Origin: Ilumatobacteraceae bacterium
GTDB taxonomy: Bacteria > Actinomycetota > Acidimicrobiia > Acidimicrobiales > Ilumatobacteraceae
Reading direction: 5' to 3'
Length of the DNA: 32,264 nt
Assembly (NCBI GenBank): GCA_023262325.1
Contig: JALRBS010000176.1
Location: 1 to 32,264 of the forward strand
The notes under the pieces are model-generated. The model was not told the DNA's origin, did no database searches, and saw nothing but the letters and a program-made list of their open reading frames with translations. This document shows positions 1-7,249 of the stretch, in pieces. Numbering within the stretch: the first letter of the stretch is position 1; every line of letters begins with the position of its first letter. A program made the position numbers and the translations under genes.

Positions 1-798
1 AAGAAAACGCAGCACCAGATCGGACACGCCAAAGTCGAAAAGATTGCTGTGATGGGCGCCGTCAACTGTTCGGAAGACTTTCGGTTCCTGAGCCGCCTCG
101 AACAGCCGGCGGCCTAGCGACATCGGCACGACCGAGTCCAGGTTTCCGTGAAACACCAGAAGCGGTGCGGCGATACCCGCGATCTTGGAAATCGAATGAT
201 ATCTGTCCTTTACCAGCCACCTCGCCGGCAGAAAGGGGTAACGGGACTGCGCCGCGTCGCCCATGGAGGAAAACGGCGCCTCCAGCACCACGGCAGCCAC
301 CGGCGAAGACTTATCCGCCGCACGTTTGGCCATTTCCACCGCCAAACCGGTGCCCAGGGATTCGCCATAGAAAATCCACCTCTCCGGCCCGACGCCGATG
401 CCCTTAAGATAGGCGAGCGCCGCCTCGGCATCATGGTAAAGCCCGGCTTCGGTGGGATTTCCGGGATTGTCTCCAAAGCCGCGGTATCCGACCAGCATGA
501 CGCCGAACCCGGCATCCAGAAACGGCCGCGCCTTGAAGCCGCGGTCGCCGATATGGCCCGCATTGCCGTGAAAATAGACCACCACGGGGCGCTCGCCCGC
601 CGGTGGTGAATACCAGGATTGCAGCGACAGTCCATCCGCCGTGTTCAGGCTCAACGGCGACATTTCCTGCACACCATAGGATGCCGGTGCCGCCAAGTCG
701 CCGCTGGGATGGTACATCAACTGCCGTTGCGAAAAGTACATGATGCCGATCACGCCGGCATAGAGTCCGGCCACCGCCGTCAGCACGGAAGTCAGCAT
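1..798 (-). CDS. Alpha/beta hydrolase (BEM46/ABHD13-like serine hydrolase), C-terminus cut by window edge
   Basis: I read 266 codons with no stop before the left edge, so the C-terminus is outside the window. The protein opens with one hydrophobic N-terminal helix (about residues 4-22, MLTSVLTAVAGLYAGVIGIM), which suggests a membrane anchor. The hydrolase core follows: an oxyanion-hole segment VVVYFHGNAG, a nucleophile elbow GESLGTG with Ser147, an acid segment FHGNLDSVVP, and a histidine segment DGAHHSN near the edge. This is the complete Ser-Asp-His order of the fold. Family members hydrolyse esters, thioesters or lipids; the substrate cannot be deduced here. The ATG at 796-798 is chosen because the hydrophobic anchor starts right after it. 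It lies 49 bp downstream of the lipoprotein gene on the same strand, so co-transcription is possible. It belongs to the left, alphaproteobacterial-like piece. Confidence 0.85.
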   Translation of the reverse strand, partial: MLTSVLTAVAGLYAGVIGIMYFSQRQLMYHPSGDLAAPASYGVQEMSPLSLNTADGLSLQSWYSPPAGERPVVVYFHGNAGHIGDRGFKARPFLDAGFGVMLVGYRGFGDNPGNPTEAGLYHDAEAALAYLKGIGVGPERWIFYGESLGTGLAVEMAKRAADKSSPVAAVVLEAPFSSMGDAAQSRYPFLPARWLVKDRYHSISKIAGIAAPLLVFHGNLDSVVPMSLGRRLFEAAQEPKVFRTVDGAHHSNLFDFGVSDLVLRFL

Positions 799-847
799 GT
801 CTCGGAAAATCGTTCCATTACAGCCGCTTGCACCAGCGCCAGATGAC

Positions 848-1351
848 TCAATTGAAGCTGTCGTTCATCGCCAGCCATTGGCCATTCGCTTGCATGCATG
901 CCGACCCATTGCCGGAGGCGACTCCGTCTTCGAAGACCACCGATGCCCGATACTGCTGGCACGTAGTGCCGTCGGAGCGGCGGTAGCTCGCCATTGTCCG
1001 AACCATGCCACTATGACCGCTTTCCGGATTGTTCCAGTGATAGGGCGTTCCGGGGGTGTTGGACGCGAGCGCTTTGTGGGTGGTCTCGTTGTGAAGCGCC
1101 TGGTCGCGCTGCGACATCATGCGCGCGCCGATGTAACCGATACCGCCGCCAACCATGACACTGGTGGCCGTGAACATGGTCTGCGCCAGGCCGCCACCGA
1201 ATTGCGCGCCGGCATATCCACCAATGGCGGCGCCGCCGAGCGTGCCTGCGACTTCCATCCAATTCATCGAACGGATCCGGTCCGTGGTTTGCGCACAACC
1301 ACTGACGGCGAGCGCGCATACCGTACCGATGATCATTTTCCGAGCTTTCAT
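848..1351 (-). CDS. Glycine-zipper lipoprotein, 17 kDa surface-antigen type
   Basis: 167 residues. The start is an N-terminal signal (MKARKMIIGTVCALAVSGCAQ) with the lipobox VSGC, so the mature protein should be an outer-membrane or periplasmic lipoprotein. Residues about 35-75 are a Gly/Ala-rich two-helix glycine zipper (GTLGGAAIGGYAGAQFGGG, then VMVGGGIGYIGARMM), as in the Rickettsia 17 kDa antigen family. The C-terminal part carries WNNPESGHSG, CQQYRASV and CMQANGQW, the usual surface-antigen domain that ends the family. The ATG at 1351 has AAGGAG 8 nt upstream; a GTG one codon earlier is less likely. This family is typical of alphaproteobacteria, which helps to assign the left piece. The exact cellular role is unknown; members are thought to be structural envelope proteins. 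Confidence 0.85.
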   Translation of the reverse strand: MKARKMIIGTVCALAVSGCAQTTDRIRSMNWMEVAGTLGGAAIGGYAGAQFGGGLAQTMFTATSVMVGGGIGYIGARMMSQRDQALHNETTHKALASNTPGTPYHWNNPESGHSGMVRTMASYRRSDGTTCQQYRASVVFEDGVASGNGSACMQANGQWLAMNDSFN

Positions 1352-1378
1352 CACGTCATCTCCTTCTGGAGCTTCCTG

Positions 1379-1735
1379 TTACGAGCCAATTCTTTCCGCC
1401 GGTCCGACCATTGTCTTTTTCGGGCCGATGCACTCATAAACCGCCGCGACGGGTGTCGTCAGCGGGCAAACATTGTAGTCGGTCTTCGAGAACGCCGCCG
1501 CCCTGCCGTATCGACGGCATTCGTTGACAGCCAACTCCTGGATTGCCGCCGGTGTGGCCTTGCGTTTGTGGTAGCAGACTTGAACCGTCGTCCGATCCTG
1601 GTACCCGTGTACAAAATACTTCGATTCACGATTGAATTCCTCAGCATTGAGCACGTACGGTTCACCGGCACAGCCGAAAATCAGGACCAACGTCGCCAGC
1701 ACACCCACCCGAATCAGAAAACCTTTAGCTATCAT
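1379..1735 (-). CDS. Small predicted lipoprotein of unknown function
   Basis: 118 residues from an ATG at 1735. The N-terminus is basic then hydrophobic (MIAKGFLIRVGVLATLVLIFGCAGE) and ends in a weak lipobox (IFGC), so lipid attachment at Cys is likely but not certain. The mature part is short, with four further cysteines (VCYH, NECRRYG, NVCP, YECIG) that could form disulfides in the periplasm. I do not recognise a family. The frame stays open for 32 more codons upstream, but that extension is not hydrophobic and would bury the signal peptide, so the internal ATG is preferred. It lies 27 bp before the glycine-zipper lipoprotein and 92 bp after putA on the same strand. Confidence 0.65.
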   Translation of the reverse strand: MIAKGFLIRVGVLATLVLIFGCAGEPYVLNAEEFNRESKYFVHGYQDRTTVQVCYHKRKATPAAIQELAVNECRRYGRAAAFSKTDYNVCPLTTPVAAVYECIGPKKTMVGPAERIGS

Positions 1736-1827
1736 ACTGAATCTTAATAAAGAATCGCCAAGAAAAAGACAACTGCATTGTTTTGTCCCCGCAAAAGCGG
1801 CGGAACCGCTGCGGTTGCGAACGCCGG

Positions 1828-4773
1828 TCAATCTTCCAACGACATTAACGCGGCATTGCCGCCGGCCGCCGTGGTATTGACGCTCAACGTACGTTCGACC
1901 GCAAAACGATAGAGATAGCGCGGCCCTCCGGCCTTGGGTCCGGTGCCAGAAAGCCCCTCCCCACCGAACGGCTGCACGCCGACGACGGCACCGATCATGT
2001 TGCGATTGATGTAGGCGTTGCCGGCGTGGACACGGGTGCTGATGTGTTCATGCACGGTGTCGATGCGACTGTGCACACCGAGTGTCAGGCCGTAGCCTGT
2101 TGCATTGATGGCATCGATGACTTCATCCAACGCGGCGGCGTCGAAGCGGATAACGTGCAGGATCGGTCCGAACACCTCACGCTCGAGGACCGCAAGATCG
2201 GCAATCTCGTATGCACGTGGCGCGAAGAAATGACCCTTGTCGAGGCCGTGCGGCAACTTGGCCAGGCAGATCGGTTTACCTGCACTCTCCATCCGCAGGG
2301 CATGGGCTTGGAGTATCGCCTTGGCGTCGGCATCGATCACCGGTCCGACGTCCGTATCGAACATTGCCGGATCGCCGAGTTTCAGTTCCTTCGTCGCGCC
2401 GGCCAGCATGCGGATCACCTTGTCGGCGATGTCGTCCTGCACGAACAACACCCGCAGCGCCGAACAACGCTGACCGGCACTCCGGAATGCCGACAGCACC
2501 GCATCGCCGACGACCTGCTCGGGCAACGCCGTGGAATCCACGATCATCGCGTTTTGCCCGCCTGTCTCCGCGATCAGCGGCACGATCGGGCCGTCGCGGC
2601 CGGCCAGCGCGCGATTAATTGCGCGCGCCGTCTCGGTCGAACCGGTAAAGGCAACGCCATCCACTCGCACATCGGCGACCAGTTTTCCTCCGACTTCGGC
2701 ACCGTCACCGGGCAGCAGGTGGAGAACCTGATCCGGAACGCCTGCCGCGTGCAGCATGTCGACGGCGCGCTGGACGATCAATGGCGTCTGTTCCGCCGGC
2801 TTGGCGGCGACCGCATTTCCGGCGGCAAGGGCCGCGGCGACCTGGCCGGTAAAGATGGCGAGCGGAAAGTTCCACGGGCTGATGCAGGCGAAGGTGCCGC
2901 GACCATGGAGACTGATGGTGTTGGCTTCGCCGGTTGGGCCGGGCAACGCCTGCGGCGCGTTGAAATCCGTTTCCGCACGGGCCGCGTAATAACGCAGGAA
3001 GTCGACCGCCTCTCGCACCTCGGCGATGCCGTCGGCCAGGGTCTTTCCCGCCTCCAGCGCGCAGAGCGCCATCAGTTCCGGGGTCGCCGCTTCCATGGCA
3101 TCGGCGGCACGCTTTAGTACCGCACCGCGGGCGACACCACCCAGACGGTCCCAATCCGGCTGCGCCTTGCGAGCCTGGTCGAGAGCGCGTTCGATATCTT
3201 CGCTGTTTGCGTTTCGGACGGTCCCGACAACGGCCGTGCCGTCTGTCGGACTTATCACCGCCACCTCTTTGCCGCCAAGACCGCTACCGGCCTGCCAAGG
3301 GCCCTTGTGGCGGTCCATGGCTTCGGCCAGGGCGCGCAACGAAGCGCGGTCGTTCAGGTCGATCCCCTTGGCGTTGGCCCGCTCCGGTCCATAGAGGTCG
3401 ACCGGCAGTGGAATCCGAGGATGCGACACCGGGAAGAACCGGGCCACCACGTCGACCGGATCGGCGATAATGTCGTCGATCGGTGCGTCCTGATCGACGA
3501 TGCGATTGACGAAGGAACTGTTGGCACCGTTTTCGAGCAGCCGGCGGACGAGATACGCCAGCAGGTCCTCGTGCGAACCGACCGGCGCATAAATCCGGCA
3601 CGACACAGGCGCTTCTCCAGTGGCGCCGCTGACGACCTGATCGTAAAGCGCCTCGCCCATGCCGTGCAGGCGCTGGAACTCGAAATCCCTTTCGCCGCCC
3701 GCCATCTCCATCACCGCGGCCAACGTGTGGGCGTTATGGGTGGCGAATTGAGGATAGAACAGATTTCGGTTCTCCATCATGAAGCGCGCGCAGGCCAAGT
3801 AGGACAAATCGGTCGACGGCTTTCGCGTGAACACAGGGTATCCGTCTAGCCCTTGTTCCTGCGCGAGCTTAATTTCGGTATCCCAATAGGCGCCCTTGAC
3901 CAACCGAACCATCCATCGGCGACTGTCGCGCCGGGCGATTTCAGCGAGCCACGGCAGAACCGCATGGGCACGCTTCTGGTAAGCCTGCACGGCAAGGCCG
4001 AGACCGTCCCAGCCGGCCAGCGCCGGATCGGCGGAGAGCTTGTCGACGATATCGAGCAAGAGATCGAGCCGCGCCGCCTCCTCGGCATCAATGGTAAAAC
4101 CAATGTTTACGGCCTTGGCCTGAGCGGCCAGTTCGTGCAGTCGCGCATAAAGCTGATCGAGAACCCGGTCGTGATGTGCCAGCTCGTAACGGGGATGCAG
4201 CGCCGACAGCTTGACCGAGATTCCCGGTCCGTCGACAACGCCGCGTCCAGCGGAAGCAGCACCGACCGCCTTGATGGCTGCGGCATAGGCGTCGAGATAA
4301 CGAACAGCGTCGGCGTCGGTTCGCGCGCCTTCGCCCAGCATGTCGAAGGAATGCCGATACCCCTCCTTCTCGTCGTCGCGTGCGCGAGCCAGGCCTTCCT
4401 TGATAGTCCTCCCCATGACGAACTGCCGGCCCATGATCCGCATTGCCTGGACCATGGCCTGCCGGATCACTGGCTCGCCGCTTCGCGCCACCAGCCGGCC
4501 AAAATAGCCGCCGAAATCCATGTCGTTTGGTTGGTCGAGCGCGATCACGCGGCCGTTCAGCATCAACGCCCAGGTCGACGCATTGACGAACAGCGACGAA
4601 CTGTGGCCGAGATGCCCTTCCCAGTCCGCCTCCGCGAGCTTCGATTTGATCAATTTGTCGGCGGTTTCCGTATCGGGAACGCGCAGCAGCGCCTCGGCGA
4701 GACACATCAGGATCACGCCCTCCCGATTGGAAAGCTCGTACTCCTGCAGAAACGCGTCCAGACCGCCCGCACT
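1828..4773 (-). CDS. putA: PutA, bifunctional proline dehydrogenase / P5C dehydrogenase, N-terminus missing
   Basis: Oxidises proline to glutamate in two steps: an FAD-dependent proline dehydrogenase domain, then an NAD-dependent delta-1-pyrroline-5-carboxylate dehydrogenase domain. About 980 residues are visible. The first domain shows EGVILMCLAEALLRVPD, RLVKGAYWDTEIK, FATHNAHT and the proline-binding RRLLENGANSSFV. The second shows SPWNFPLAIF, AETGGQNAMIV, the catalytic Cys in GQRCSALR (codon 2464-2466) and a C-terminal QPFGGEGLSGTGPKAGG. The frame is open past the GTG at 4716 and still matches PutA (AGGLDAFLQEYELSN) up to about 4770, where it runs into the start of mihF on the other strand. 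The true N-terminus is therefore missing. A ribbon-helix-helix repressor domain cannot be judged, but the spacing suggests the shorter form of about 1000 residues. Confidence 0.95.
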   Translation of the reverse strand, partial: SAGGLDAFLQEYELSNREGVILMCLAEALLRVPDTETADKLIKSKLAEADWEGHLGHSSSLFVNASTWALMLNGRVIALDQPNDMDFGGYFGRLVARSGEPVIRQAMVQAMRIMGRQFVMGRTIKEGLARARDDEKEGYRHSFDMLGEGARTDADAVRYLDAYAAAIKAVGAASAGRGVVDGPGISVKLSALHPRYELAHHDRVLDQLYARLHELAAQAKAVNIGFTIDAEEAARLDLLLDIVDKLSADPALAGWDGLGLAVQAYQKRAHAVLPWLAEIARRDSRRWMVRLVKGAYWDTEIKLAQEQGLDGYPVFTRKPSTDLSYLACARFMMENRNLFYPQFATHNAHTLAAVMEMAGGERDFEFQRLHGMGEALYDQVVSGATGEAPVSCRIYAPVGSHEDLLAYLVRRLLENGANSSFVNRIVDQDAPIDDIIADPVDVVARFFPVSHPRIPLPVDLYGPERANAKGIDLNDRASLRALAEAMDRHKGPWQAGSGLGGKEVAVISPTDGTAVVGTVRNANSEDIERALDQARKAQPDWDRLGGVARGAVLKRAADAMEAATPELMALCALEAGKTLADGIAEVREAVDFLRYYAARAETDFNAPQALPGPTGEANTISLHGRGTFACISPWNFPLAIFTGQVAAALAAGNAVAAKPAEQTPLIVQRAVDMLHAAGVPDQVLHLLPGDGAEVGGKLVADVRVDGVAFTGSTETARAINRALAGRDGPIVPLIAETGGQNAMIVDSTALPEQVVGDAVLSAFRSAGQRCSALRVLFVQDDIADKVIRMLAGATKELKLGDPAMFDTDVGPVIDADAKAILQAHALRMESAGKPICLAKLPHGLDKGHFFAPRAYEIADLAVLEREVFGPILHVIRFDAAALDEVIDAINATGYGLTLGVHSRIDTVHEHISTRVHAGNAYINRNMIGAVVGVQPFGGEGLSGTGPKAGGPRYLYRFAVERTLSVNTTAAGGNAALMSLED

Positions 4774-4782
4774 TGCGAAGGC
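4758..4782. other. Probable chimeric junction between two genomes
   Basis: Two convincing coding sequences on opposite strands both lose their N-terminal parts here. On the minus strand PutA is recognisable up to about 4770. On the plus strand the mIHF homologue is recognisable from about 4766 (PALAKAAQARTARAAIKARLK) with no start codon of its own. The exact breakpoint is hidden in a short shared stretch. Everything left resembles alphaproteobacterial DNA with strongly GC-rich third positions; everything right resembles an actinobacterium. A joined reading frame running across the point (4520-5038, plus) is an accident of the join. Confidence 0.8.
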
Positions 4783-5038
4783 AGCTCAGGCGCGTACTGC
4801 TCGGGCAGCAATCAAGGCGCGACTGAAGAATCAGACGTTGTCGCTGAAAGACGCTCTCGACTCGACCGATGAACACATCGGAAAGTTGAAGGTTGTCGCG
4901 CTACTCGAGTCGCTGCCAAAGGTTGGCAAAGTAAAAGCACGCCGCATGATGGATGAAATTGGCATCGCCCCAAATCGAAGGGTGCAGGGCCTCGGGACAC
5001 AGCAGCGTTCAGCGCTGCTCGAACGACTCGGTGACTAA
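4766..5038 (+). CDS. mihF: Actinobacterial integration host factor mIHF, N-terminus missing
   Basis: About 90 residues of a ~105-residue nucleoid-associated protein that bends DNA and is essential in mycobacteria. Visible are the helical N-terminal part (ALAKAAQARTARAAIKARLK), the core KLKVVALLESLPKVGKVKARRMMDEIGIA, and the DNA-contacting end RRVQGLGTQQRSALLERLGD. The core contains the helix-hairpin-helix-like SLPKVGKVKA. The usual first ~12 residues are absent because the sequence is interrupted at the junction with putA. It overlaps gmk by 8 bp (its GAC-TAA end lies within GTG-ACT-AA), the standard actinobacterial order mihF-gmk-rpoZ. Confidence 0.88.
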   Translation, partial: PALAKAAQARTARAAIKARLKNQTLSLKDALDSTDEHIGKLKVVALLESLPKVGKVKARRMMDEIGIAPNRRVQGLGTQQRSALLERLGD

Positions 5039-5597
5039 TTCAGGTAGTCCGCTCATCGTTGTGGTCTCAGGACCTGGCGGGGTTGGGAAAGGAACGATCG
5101 TCGATCGTCTCATCGAGCAGGACGAACGCCTGTGGTTGAGTCGATCCTGGACGACTCGGGAGCGTCGCGAGGGCGAATCGGCAGACGCCTACACGTTCTG
5201 CGCTCCACAACAGTTCGAAGAACGAATTGCAACGAACGGTTTCCTCGAGTGGACCGAATTTCTTGGGAACTACTACGGAACACCAGTTCCCGACCTTGAT
5301 GGCCTCGATGGTCGCGATGTCGTGCTCGAGATTGAACTTGATGGTGCCCGCCAGGTGAAGGCGAGGTTTCCGGAAGCCATTCTGATCTTCCTTCTTCCGC
5401 CATCGCGGGAGGAACAGGAGCGTCGCCTACGCGGTCGAGGCGATGCCAATGACAAGGTCTTCGCTCGCCTTCGAAAAGCCGAGCTCGAAGAGCCGCTCGG
5501 CAAAGCGCTCGCCGATTACGTGCTCGTCAACGATGATCTCGATGGCACCGTTCGTGAGATGGTGTCGGTGATCGCAGCGGAGCGTTCTCGACGTTGA
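5031..5597 (+). CDS. gmk: Guanylate kinase
   Basis: 188 residues; phosphorylates GMP to GDP with ATP in the cytoplasm. The P-loop GPGGVGKGT is at residues 14-22. The GMP-binding region SRSWTTRERREGE, the block VLEIELDGARQVK and the lid-side GRGDANDKVFARL follow in normal order. The GTG at 5031 is chosen because it overlaps the mihF stop and places the P-loop at the usual distance from the N-terminus. Upstream in-frame starts would lie inside mihF. It probably depends on translational coupling, since no Shine-Dalgarno sequence is visible. Confidence 0.95.
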   Translation: MTNSGSPLIVVVSGPGGVGKGTIVDRLIEQDERLWLSRSWTTRERREGESADAYTFCAPQQFEERIATNGFLEWTEFLGNYYGTPVPDLDGLDGRDVVLEIELDGARQVKARFPEAILIFLLPPSREEQERRLRGRGDANDKVFARLRKAELEEPLGKALADYVLVNDDLDGTVREMVSVIAAERSRR

Positions 5598-5603
5598 CGG
5601 CGG

Positions 5604-5616
5604 TACACTCCCGGTG
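5604..5616 (+). promoter_or_regulatory. Putative leaderless promoter of rpoZ
   Basis: A -10-like TACACT at 5604-5609 ends exactly 6 nt before the rpoZ GTG at 5616. No Shine-Dalgarno lies between them, so the transcript would begin at the start codon. No clear -35 is seen. Confidence 0.5.
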
Positions 5617-5927
5617 TGCCACAGACGAATGAAACAATGATGACGCCTCGAATCGAAGGTCTTCTTGACCGCGTCGATTCGAAGTTCAGCCTCGTCACCT
5701 TGGCAGCACGTCGCGCCCGGGATATCAACTCGTATTTCAACCAACTTGGTGGTGGTCTCGGACACATGGTTCCGCCGCAGGTGTCGTCGACGGCTCGTAA
5801 GCCACTCAGCGTCGCATTCGAAGAGATTTCAGCCGACAAAATTGTGTGGGGCGAGCCAGTCGAAGAGGTTGCCGATCTCGATCTCCCCGTCGGCGAGGGT
5901 TACGACGCCGAGGGTTCTGACGACTGA
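5616..5927 (+). CDS. rpoZ: RNA polymerase omega subunit
   Basis: 103 residues; the small subunit that supports beta' folding and RNA polymerase assembly. The conserved core RIEGLLDRVDSKFSLVTLAARRARDIN is followed by the actinobacterial insertion NSYFNQLGGGLGHMVPPQV, then RKPLSVAFEEISADKIVW and an acidic tail. The GTG at 5616 is favoured because it sits 6 nt after a -10-like hexamer (a leaderless arrangement). ATGs at 5637 and 5640 (MMTPRIEG) are alternatives and would give a 96- or 95-residue protein. It lies 18 bp after gmk and 7 bp before coaBC. Confidence 0.92.
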   Translation: MPQTNETMMTPRIEGLLDRVDSKFSLVTLAARRARDINSYFNQLGGGLGHMVPPQVSSTARKPLSVAFEEISADKIVWGEPVEEVADLDLPVGEGYDAEGSDD

Positions 5928-5934
5928 GAACGTC

Positions 5935-7158
5935 ATGCTGTCGGGCAAGCGAATCGTCCTCGGCGTGAGCGGCGGCATCGCTGCCTACAAATCTGTTGAG
6001 TTGTGCCGACGTCTCGTCGACGCTGGTGCCCACGTCACACCGGTAATGACCGCTGGTGCAGAGCACTTCATTGGTCGCACGACGTTGAGCGCGCTTGCGA
6101 GTGAACCGGTTCGCACAAGTTTGTGGGACGGCCCGGATCCAATTCCGCACACGACGCTTGGCCAGCAGGCCGATCTCATCGTCGTCGCTCCAGCAACCGC
6201 AAGGGTGATAGCGGCGTATGCGCATGGGTTGTCCACCGACCTGCTCACGAACGCGTTGATCGCAACACGAGCACCCGTGATCGTTTGCCCAGCGATGCAC
6301 ACCGAGATGTGGGAGCACGCAGCGGTACAAGCGAATATTCGAACGTTGCGGGAGCGCGGCGTCATCATTGTCGACCCCGAGGAAGGTCGGCTTGCGGGTG
6401 GAGATATCGGCAAAGGACGACTTGCAAATATTGATTCGATCGCCGATGTTGTTCACCGAACGCTCGCCATACGCGATCTCGAAGGTGTCAAGGTGCTCGT
6501 CACCGCCGGTGGCACGCGTGAACCGATCGATGCTGTTCGAGTCATCGCGAATCGGTCCTCGGGCAAGCAGGGGCATGCGATTGCCGCCGAATGCAGTCGA
6601 CGCGGTGCGATGGTGACCCTAGTGACCACATCGCACCTCGATCATCCATCATCGATCGAACGCGTCGACGTTGAGACGGCCGCGCAAATGCAGCAGGCTC
6701 TCGACGTACACGCAGCGGCTCACGACGTCATCATCATGTCGGCCGCCGTTGCAGATTTCAGACCGGTGAACCCAGCGGGTGAAAAATTGAAGAAGGATCG
6801 TGGTGCTCCCGAGCTGTTGCTCGAGCCGACTCCAGACCTCCTGTTGCACCTTGGTGCAGCGAAGCAGCCGCATCAGGTACTCGTCGGATTTGCTGCTGAA
6901 ACCAGCAACCTTGCCGAGAACGCCCGTTCGAAACTCGTCCGGAAGAACCTTGACCTTGTTGTTGCGAACGATGTGAGCGCCGAAGGGGTTGGGTTCTCGC
7001 ACGATACAAACGCGGTCACGTTGGTGGCCGCAGACGGTGACCGGACGATCGGTCTCTGTTCGAAAGCGAAGATTGCCGAGGCTGTCGTTGATGAAATCGC
7101 TAAGATTCGCCTCGCGATGCGCCCGGCAGATGCCAGACGCGTCGACCCCACCACATAA
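5935..7158 (+). CDS. coaBC: CoaBC: phosphopantothenoylcysteine decarboxylase / phosphopantothenate-cysteine ligase
   Basis: 407 residues; performs two consecutive steps of coenzyme A synthesis. The N-terminal FMN-dependent decarboxylase domain (about 1-180) has GVSGGIAAYKS, a PHTTL segment with the likely catalytic His72, and PAMHTEMW (119-126) for substrate binding. The flap that reads ACGD in E. coli Dfp reads AGGD at 154-157, so the catalytic Cys is absent at that position. The C-terminal ligase domain (about 185-400) has VLVTAGGTREPIDAVR, NRSSGKQG, MSAAVADF and KLKK. The ATG at 5935 puts the glycine-rich loop at residue 10. The frame is open further upstream but only antiparallel to rpoZ coding information. 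Confidence 0.95.
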   Translation: MLSGKRIVLGVSGGIAAYKSVELCRRLVDAGAHVTPVMTAGAEHFIGRTTLSALASEPVRTSLWDGPDPIPHTTLGQQADLIVVAPATARVIAAYAHGLSTDLLTNALIATRAPVIVCPAMHTEMWEHAAVQANIRTLRERGVIIVDPEEGRLAGGDIGKGRLANIDSIADVVHRTLAIRDLEGVKVLVTAGGTREPIDAVRVIANRSSGKQGHAIAAECSRRGAMVTLVTTSHLDHPSSIERVDVETAAQMQQALDVHAAAHDVIIMSAAVADFRPVNPAGEKLKKDRGAPELLLEPTPDLLLHLGAAKQPHQVLVGFAAETSNLAENARSKLVRKNLDLVVANDVSAEGVGFSHDTNAVTLVAADGDRTIGLCSKAKIAEAVVDEIAKIRLAMRPADARRVDPTT

Positions 7159-7170
7159 GCCCGCAACGCC

Positions 7171-7191
7171 CCTGCTAGAGGGCTGAGCAGG
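7171..7191 (+). promoter_or_regulatory. Weak inverted repeat after coaBC
   Basis: Arms CCTGCT (7171-7176) and AGCAGG (7186-7191) around a 9-nt loop, 12 bp after the coaBC stop. There is no run of T after it, so it is not a convincing intrinsic terminator. Confidence 0.3.
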
Positions 7192-7200
7192 CACCAAAAC

Positions 7201-7221
7201 GACGTCGACAATTGCGACGTC
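7201..7221 (+). promoter_or_regulatory. Perfect inverted repeat upstream of metK
   Basis: Arms GACGTCG (7201-7207) and CGACGTC (7215-7221) flank the 7-nt spacer ACAATTG. The arms are exact complements. The element lies 28 bp before the metK start and 16 bp before its Shine-Dalgarno. It could be an operator for a dimeric repressor or an RNA hairpin in the metK leader; the sequence alone does not decide. Confidence 0.45.
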
Positions 7222-7249
7222 CGCCAATCTGTTAACCGGAGGAGTCGAC

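Noticed and set aside
1786-1820. Terminator hairpin after putA (AGCGG / CCGCT)
   Set aside because: Only a 5-bp stem and no T run on the minus strand.
2026-4872. Long plus-strand frames opposite putA (for example 2026-3117 and 3853-4872)
   Set aside because: They are antisense shadows of a highly GC-rich gene with no recognisable motifs; PutA is continuous and well conserved on the other strand.
4520-5038. A 172-codon plus-strand frame that looks like an N-terminally extended mIHF
   Set aside because: The first ~80 codons are antisense to putA and unlike any mIHF; the frame only exists because of the junction near 4770.
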